Assembly: GCA_902793125.1 (NCBI GenBank)
Contig: CADBCC010000003.1
Span: 1 to 64,000 of the forward strand
Direction of reading: 5' to 3'
DNA from: an uncultured Ruminococcus sp.
GTDB taxonomy: Bacteria > Bacillota > Clostridia > Oscillospirales > Acutalibacteraceae
Length of the DNA: 64,000 nucleotides
This document shows positions 60,282-64,000 of the stretch, piece after piece. The notes beneath the pieces were generated by a model. It was given only the letters and a program-made list of their open reading frames with translations. It did not search any database and was not told where the DNA came from. The position numbers were made by a program, and so were the translations under genes. Positions within the stretch are counted from its first letter, which is position 1; the number at the start of each line of letters is the position of its first letter.

Positions 60282-61813
60282 TATTGTTCCTCCGCCGCGG
60301 TATTATCCTGAGGACCGTAGTATTTCAATCCAACCATCGTCAGATCGTCAAACTGAGGCGCTTCTTTTACAAAAGCGTCAACAGCGGCGCGTACACCCGC
60401 TAACACCTCTTTCTGAGAAGCGCTTTTCGGAACAGCGTTGAGCGCTTCAAGAGCGCGGTCGGTACCGAAAAGTTCATTATTGGCGTCTGTAGCCTCAGCA
60501 ACGCCGTCGGTATAGACAAATATACTGTCGCCTTTTTTTAGCTGTATTTCAGTATTCACATACTTGGACATTCCTATTGCGCCGACCGCCAGCCCATGCT
60601 TGTCTTTAAGAATCTCGTATTTGCCGTTTTGGTTTACCATCGGATACTCATGGCCCGCGCTTGAACTGATGAGCTTACCTGTGCTGATTTCAAGTATACC
60701 CAGCCACACAGTCACAAACATATGAGCATCGTTATTAGCGTAAACAAGCTTGTTAACTCTTTCGAGTATCTCCGCGGGAGAACCTCCCATATTGGCGTGG
60801 TCGCTGATGTAAATCTTTGACGACATCATAAACAGCGCCGCGGGAACACCCTTTCCGGACACATCCGCTATAACTATCGCAAGGTGGTCATCGTCAATCA
60901 TAAAAAAGTCGTAAAAATCTCCGCCGACTTCCTTCGCGGGATCCATCGAAGCATAAATATCAAACTCCGCGCGCTCGGGAAAAGCGGGGAAATCCGACGG
61001 TAGCATACTCGTCTGGATCTCTGTAGCCATATTGAGCTCGGTCTCCGTCGCCGCAAGCTTTCTGCTCTTAACATTGGAGATGACGCAGTACATAATGATA
61101 AGCGACATAAGAATGATACCGTACTGGGCAGCTTCGCCGAAACTGCCGCCGATAATTGCGTATTCGATAAGCGGTAAGAAGATGAATGTCAGAGCAGCCG
61201 CTTTCTGACTGAAAGGGTTGCGAGACATAAATATCAATACGGTCGTAAGAAGGGATGTCACGGCGAGGAAAATTTCCTCGATTATATAAATATAGGTTTC
61301 ATGATACATACCTTTGGCGTCAACGGTGAAGGTAACAGGTGTTATTATATTACTCAGCAAAATGATTGTTTGAACGACCAATAGTATGGGGATAAGTTTT
61401 TCCACAACATTTGCAAGTTTACCCTCAAAACCGAGCGTTTCTCTTACGTAGAGATAGAATAGATAGATCATCGCAAGATCGATAAGTTTGCTCAATAAGC
61501 AGAAAACGAAACAAACCATACGATAATCAGGCACAAGCACGGTATAACCGATTACTTCGTTGACTACAAAGCTGGCGCATACCGAAATAATAAGGAGCCT
61601 GAAGAACTTTATTCCGCTTTCTCCCTGCCTCATACATCCGTAAAACAGCGCCGCGCAGATAATCGCGCCCATTGAATCTATACCTATATTGTAAAGATAC
61701 TGCTGCAGTCTTGCTTCGATAAAAAAGGAAGTGCCGGACAACATAACAAAAAGGGTTGACAATATGGTAAAAATTAATCCGTATATTTTAATATCTTTAA
61801 GTTTCTTAATCAT
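60281..61813 (-). CDS. PP2C phosphatase with polytopic membrane sensor (RsbU type)
   Basis: 510 residues: about eight membrane spans in the first 245, a short coiled linker (AATETELNMATEIQTSMLP) and a PP2C domain (AKEVGGDFYDFF, IADVSGKGVPAALFM, YTDGVAEATD, PQFDDLTMVG). The catalytic part is close to that of the 43475 protein, but the sensor is different: buried spans instead of an external loop. It should act on the STAS protein encoded just upstream. Confidence 0.9.
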   Translation of the reverse strand: MIKKLKDIKIYGLIFTILSTLFVMLSGTSFFIEARLQQYLYNIGIDSMGAIICAALFYGCMRQGESGIKFFRLLIISVCASFVVNEVIGYTVLVPDYRMVCFVFCLLSKLIDLAMIYLFYLYVRETLGFEGKLANVVEKLIPILLVVQTIILLSNIITPVTFTVDAKGMYHETYIYIIEEIFLAVTSLLTTVLIFMSRNPFSQKAAALTFIFLPLIEYAIIGGSFGEAAQYGIILMSLIIMYCVISNVKSRKLAATETELNMATEIQTSMLPSDFPAFPERAEFDIYASMDPAKEVGGDFYDFFMIDDDHLAIVIADVSGKGVPAALFMMSSKIYISDHANMGGSPAEILERVNKLVYANNDAHMFVTVWLGILEISTGKLISSSAGHEYPMVNQNGKYEILKDKHGLAVGAIGMSKYVNTEIQLKKGDSIFVYTDGVAEATDANNELFGTDRALEALNAVPKSASQKEVLAGVRAAVDAFVKEAPQFDDLTMVGLKYYGPQDNTAAEEQ

Positions 61814-61891
61814 AAGTTCTCTCCGTCAGGGTAACAGGAGCAATCCGAACCATGGCTTTTATCGTACAGATTTCTGCCTACCCTATATATC

Positions 61892-62248
61892 TTACTCAAT
61901 GGTGAACAGACGGTTGAAGCCCGTAAGCTCAAAAACTTCCTTAACAGGCTCAGTGAGGTTACAGACAACCATCTCTCCCTTATCTTCCATAGCCTGTGTC
62001 GCTCCGAGAAGAACACGGAGTCCCGCACTGGAGATGTAATCCAGGTTAGTAAGATCAAAAATCAGCTTTTCAGCGTCAGGGGTCGCTTCGTTGATTTTAG
62101 CGTCGAGGTTTGGAGAAGTTATTGTGTCAAGTCTGCCGTTGAGCAGAAAAGTGTATTCTGCTCCGTCTTTTTTTACCTCGATATCCAAATTGCTTTTACT
62201 GCTCATATTTGATGCAGCGTTCTTTTCTTTTTTTCCAAATAATCCCAT
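61892..62248 (-). CDS. STAS-domain anti-sigma factor antagonist
   Basis: 118 residues. After a polar N-terminus (MGLFGKKEKNAASNMSSKSN) come LNGRLDTITSPNLDAKIN and LDYISSAGLRVLLGATQAM; the Ser in ISSAG is the likely phosphorylation site. CAGGAGAAA precedes the ATG. First gene of the STAS-phosphatase-kinase operon. Confidence 0.9.
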   Translation of the reverse strand: MGLFGKKEKNAASNMSSKSNLDIEVKKDGAEYTFLLNGRLDTITSPNLDAKINEATPDAEKLIFDLTNLDYISSAGLRVLLGATQAMEDKGEMVVCNLTEPVKEVFELTGFNRLFTIE

Positions 62249-62319
62249 AATTATTTCTCCTGTAACATATTATTTCAAGCGCCTGCAAAACAGGCGCGTG
62301 ATTCCCGTTTATTTTACGT

Positions 62320-62550
62320 TTATATAGTATCTTCTTTTCTCTTTCTAAGCTTGGGAAGCATAATGAGCGTGGTGATGAGAATTCCCGGCGCTAATCCGCC
62401 GATACCAGCGAGAGCGAGGAAGCCCGCGTTAAAGGTAGACGCTGTAGCCGTAAGAGCGTTCGCGTCATCCTTCCGGTAGAGATACATCCCTTTATTTCTA
62501 TCGTCGAAGCAATAGGCACCATCGTCAAGCTGTACGGCGTTTTTATTGTT
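62320..62550 (-). pseudogene. C-terminal remnant of a MABP-type surface protein
   Basis: The minus strand reads NAVQLDDGAYCFDDRNKGMY, LYRKDDANALTATASTFNAG, then a membrane segment (LALAGIGGLAPGILITTLIM) and LRKRKEDTI before the stop. The order YCxxD...MYLY...TAxxSxFxxG-TM-basic tail matches the end of the 40830 gene product (PYCYNDPYDGTYVYF, AAGSLFSGG). A TAG closes the frame about 15 codons upstream. It lies directly before the STAS operon. Confidence 0.6.
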
Positions 62551-62649
62551 AAATAATATTATAACCTAAAGCTAAACAATAATCAACGCCATATCTACAT
62601 TTTAATTGTGCAATTCTTTTCTTCTTTTAAATACACAAAAAAGAATAAT

Positions 62650-62685
62650 TGGGTACTACCTTTTGTATCAAATAAGGAGTTATTC
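62650..62685 (+). repeat. Boundary repeat C, copy 3
   Basis: GGGTACTACCTTTTGTATCA then AATAAGGAGTTATTC, followed by a hairpin like that after R1 (GACTACGGTATTG). The 313-base gap 62566-62878 contains only this, repeat E and spacer DNA. Confidence 0.85.
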
Positions 62686-62765
62686 GCAAATTAAGACTAC
62701 GGTATTGATACAATATAGTAGTTTTTTGTATTTATACGTTGTTTTGTTAGATTTTGGCGCAAAAA

Positions 62766-62836
62766 CTCCCTGCCGGAGAGGTGAAATTCAGCCTTCCGAC
62801 AGGGATTTTTTCTGTTTTTATAATGCTATCGTTTGT
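62766..62836. repeat. Hairpin repeat E, copy 2
   Basis: CTCCCTG-CGG/CCG-CAGGGA stem, then TTTCTGTTTTTATAATGCTA and TCGTTTGT as in copy 1. It lies just beyond the stop of the AlwI-type gene and may also act as a terminator on both strands. Confidence 0.75.
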
Positions 62837-62878
62837 ACTGTCAAATCATACAAAAACAAGAAACAGCTGAATATTATG

Positions 62879-64000
62879 TTATACAGCTAACCACGCTGTA
62901 ACACAATTTTGTATTCTTTCACTCCAGTCGTTTTCATCTACCGCAACGTCTTCTTGATGCATAACATCATCAAGAAATTGTCTGATATTATGCGGAGTTG
63001 GTTGTGTATGGTAATTATATGAGTTTTCCACAAGTCGCATAAACTGATCTAATTCAAGCGGAATTATTTTTGTTTTTCCCCCATAATATGAAATACCTAT
63101 TTTATTCAAAGCATAGAAATGAGCTAAACTCGCTTTGTTAATAGTAGGAGCTATAAAAACACAATATGCATCTTTTCCTGTTCGCTTTTTCATTTGTCCA
63201 AAATGACGCGCAACGGGTTCACTCTCACTTTCATATTGGCGTTGACCTTGTTGCATAGTTACTTCCACAGACAAAACGAAATCATCATAGTCACATTCGA
63301 TATCCGGCATATTTCCAGATGCCGTTGATAGTGGTTGCCCAAAATCGTCAAATTTAAAATTTCCCATTATATTGCCACCATCAAGCATAGTCATAGCGCG
63401 CCATGTATTGTATTCCAGCATTAATGGAGCATCATAATATCCATCAGAAATGATTTCGTTATAAGTATCAATGATTTCTGAATACAAAGCATAAGATTTG
63501 ATTTCCGTTACCTGTGCTTTTATAACAGCTTCTTTACGCTCAGCAACAATAGCATCCCGCATATCCTTTAGCTCCTCTATGCTTTTACCAGAAAGTTGCC
63601 GTTGCGTATAATCGCTTATACGCATCAAATGGTTAATAACATTTCCAATATTGTCAACATATAGCACAGGGCTTGTTGCGTCGAACAAGTATTCTTTATA
63701 TCCATCTATATCATCAACATAAATAGGTTTGCGGTCAATATTATTAAGTATAAAATCAACTTCGTTTAACTTATCAGGATAAAAAGCAATAGAGCGATTT
63801 CTATGAGATATAGAAACAAGCCCAGTATAACGCAAATATCTAAAACAAGCGTCTGTATAGTCGCGAGCGTTCTTTTTCTTTGTGGTTAAAAATTTTTTCA
63901 AGCTTTTATCTGTAGTTTCACGTGTCTTGGTTTTCCCAGCAAAAATGTCATCGGAATACGTTTGTAAAATAGCTTCTGTCCATTTTTCGTCAACAAATTT
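62879..64000 (-). CDS. AlwI-family type II restriction endonuclease, N-terminus beyond window
   Basis: 374 codons open to the right edge. The C-terminal half has the AlwI family pattern: MPDIECDYDDFVLSVEVTMQ, PVARHFGQMKKRTGKDAYCV, FIAPTINKASLAHFYALNKI, YYGGKTKIIPLELDQFMRLV, and the end RIQNCVTAWLAV. Asp and Glu in PDIEC...VEVT form the likely metal site. AlwI cuts a few bases beyond GGATC; specificity here is unproved. A TTG at 63901 is inside a longer frame, so the true start lies outside. The companion methyltransferase should be to the right. Confidence 0.82.
   Translation of the reverse strand, partial: KFVDEKWTEAILQTYSDDIFAGKTKTRETTDKSLKKFLTTKKKNARDYTDACFRYLRYTGLVSISHRNRSIAFYPDKLNEVDFILNNIDRKPIYVDDIDGYKEYLFDATSPVLYVDNIGNVINHLMRISDYTQRQLSGKSIEELKDMRDAIVAERKEAVIKAQVTEIKSYALYSEIIDTYNEIISDGYYDAPLMLEYNTWRAMTMLDGGNIMGNFKFDDFGQPLSTASGNMPDIECDYDDFVLSVEVTMQQGQRQYESESEPVARHFGQMKKRTGKDAYCVFIAPTINKASLAHFYALNKIGISYYGGKTKIIPLELDQFMRLVENSYNYHTQPTPHNIRQFLDDVMHQEDVAVDENDWSERIQNCVTAWLAV

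Overview
The window looks like chromosome of an endospore-forming, Gram-positive clostridium, most likely a Ruminococcaceae/Oscillospirales-type gut bacterium. The evidence is spoVAD and spoIIE, a diaminopimelate-type murE, a membrane-anchored cohesin next to a CotH-family protein (a cellulosome or amylosome flavour), a secreted alpha-amylase beside a maltose-type ABC importer, and many signal-peptide proteins with Ser/Thr/Pro linkers. The species cannot be named from the sequence.

Layout. 1-8.6 kb is core sporulation and envelope: spoVAD (cut by the window edge), a VanW-family protein, a glycolipid-type glycosyltransferase, a serpin lipoprotein, a flippase-like membrane protein and spoIIE. 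8.7-14.6 kb is a starch/maltodextrin unit (amylase, two permeases, binding protein) with its own promoter, operator-like dyads and a malE-malF type hairpin. 15-20.5 kb carries murE, the cohesin protein, the CotH protein and a 56-residue peptide gene. 20.6-25.0 kb has a decayed sortase, a secreted 12-cysteine peptide, and a tightly coupled run of class II amidotransferase, two unrelated glutamate-cysteine ligase families and a 4-cysteine mini-protein. tRNA-Trp (25.3 kb) follows, then a divergent LytTR regulator and a large surface protein that contains a ubiquitin-like domain.

30.8-47.6 kb is the most unusual part. Four minus-strand genes appear to form one operon. Two encode large paralogous membrane proteins with MABP-like (beta-prism) repeats. 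Between them lie two genes for Pmp-like right-handed beta-helix proteins with C-terminal membrane anchors. Divergent from this operon are a membrane PP2C (RsbU/SpoIIE-type) phosphatase and a STAS antagonist; a LytS-type kinase and a response regulator come next. A second partner-switch operon (STAS, phosphatase, RsbW-like kinase) at 59.9-62.2 kb has a remnant of the same surface-protein family just upstream, so the linkage occurs twice.

47.6-64 kb is accessory DNA. It holds gene fragments (relaxase, aldo/keto reductase, Lgt), small orphan genes, a VbhA-like antitoxin without a toxin, a pair of chromate-transporter halves, an AT-rich GHKL-ATPase/nuclease-like gene and an AlwI-type restriction enzyme cut by the right edge. 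Several families of short intergenic repeats border these cassettes. One family (183 bp) carries both an inverted and a direct copy of the 3' end of the tRNA-Trp gene, and the DNA downstream of tRNA-Trp is duplicated at 59.3 kb. This suggests repeated insertion and excision of cassettes that used the tRNA end.
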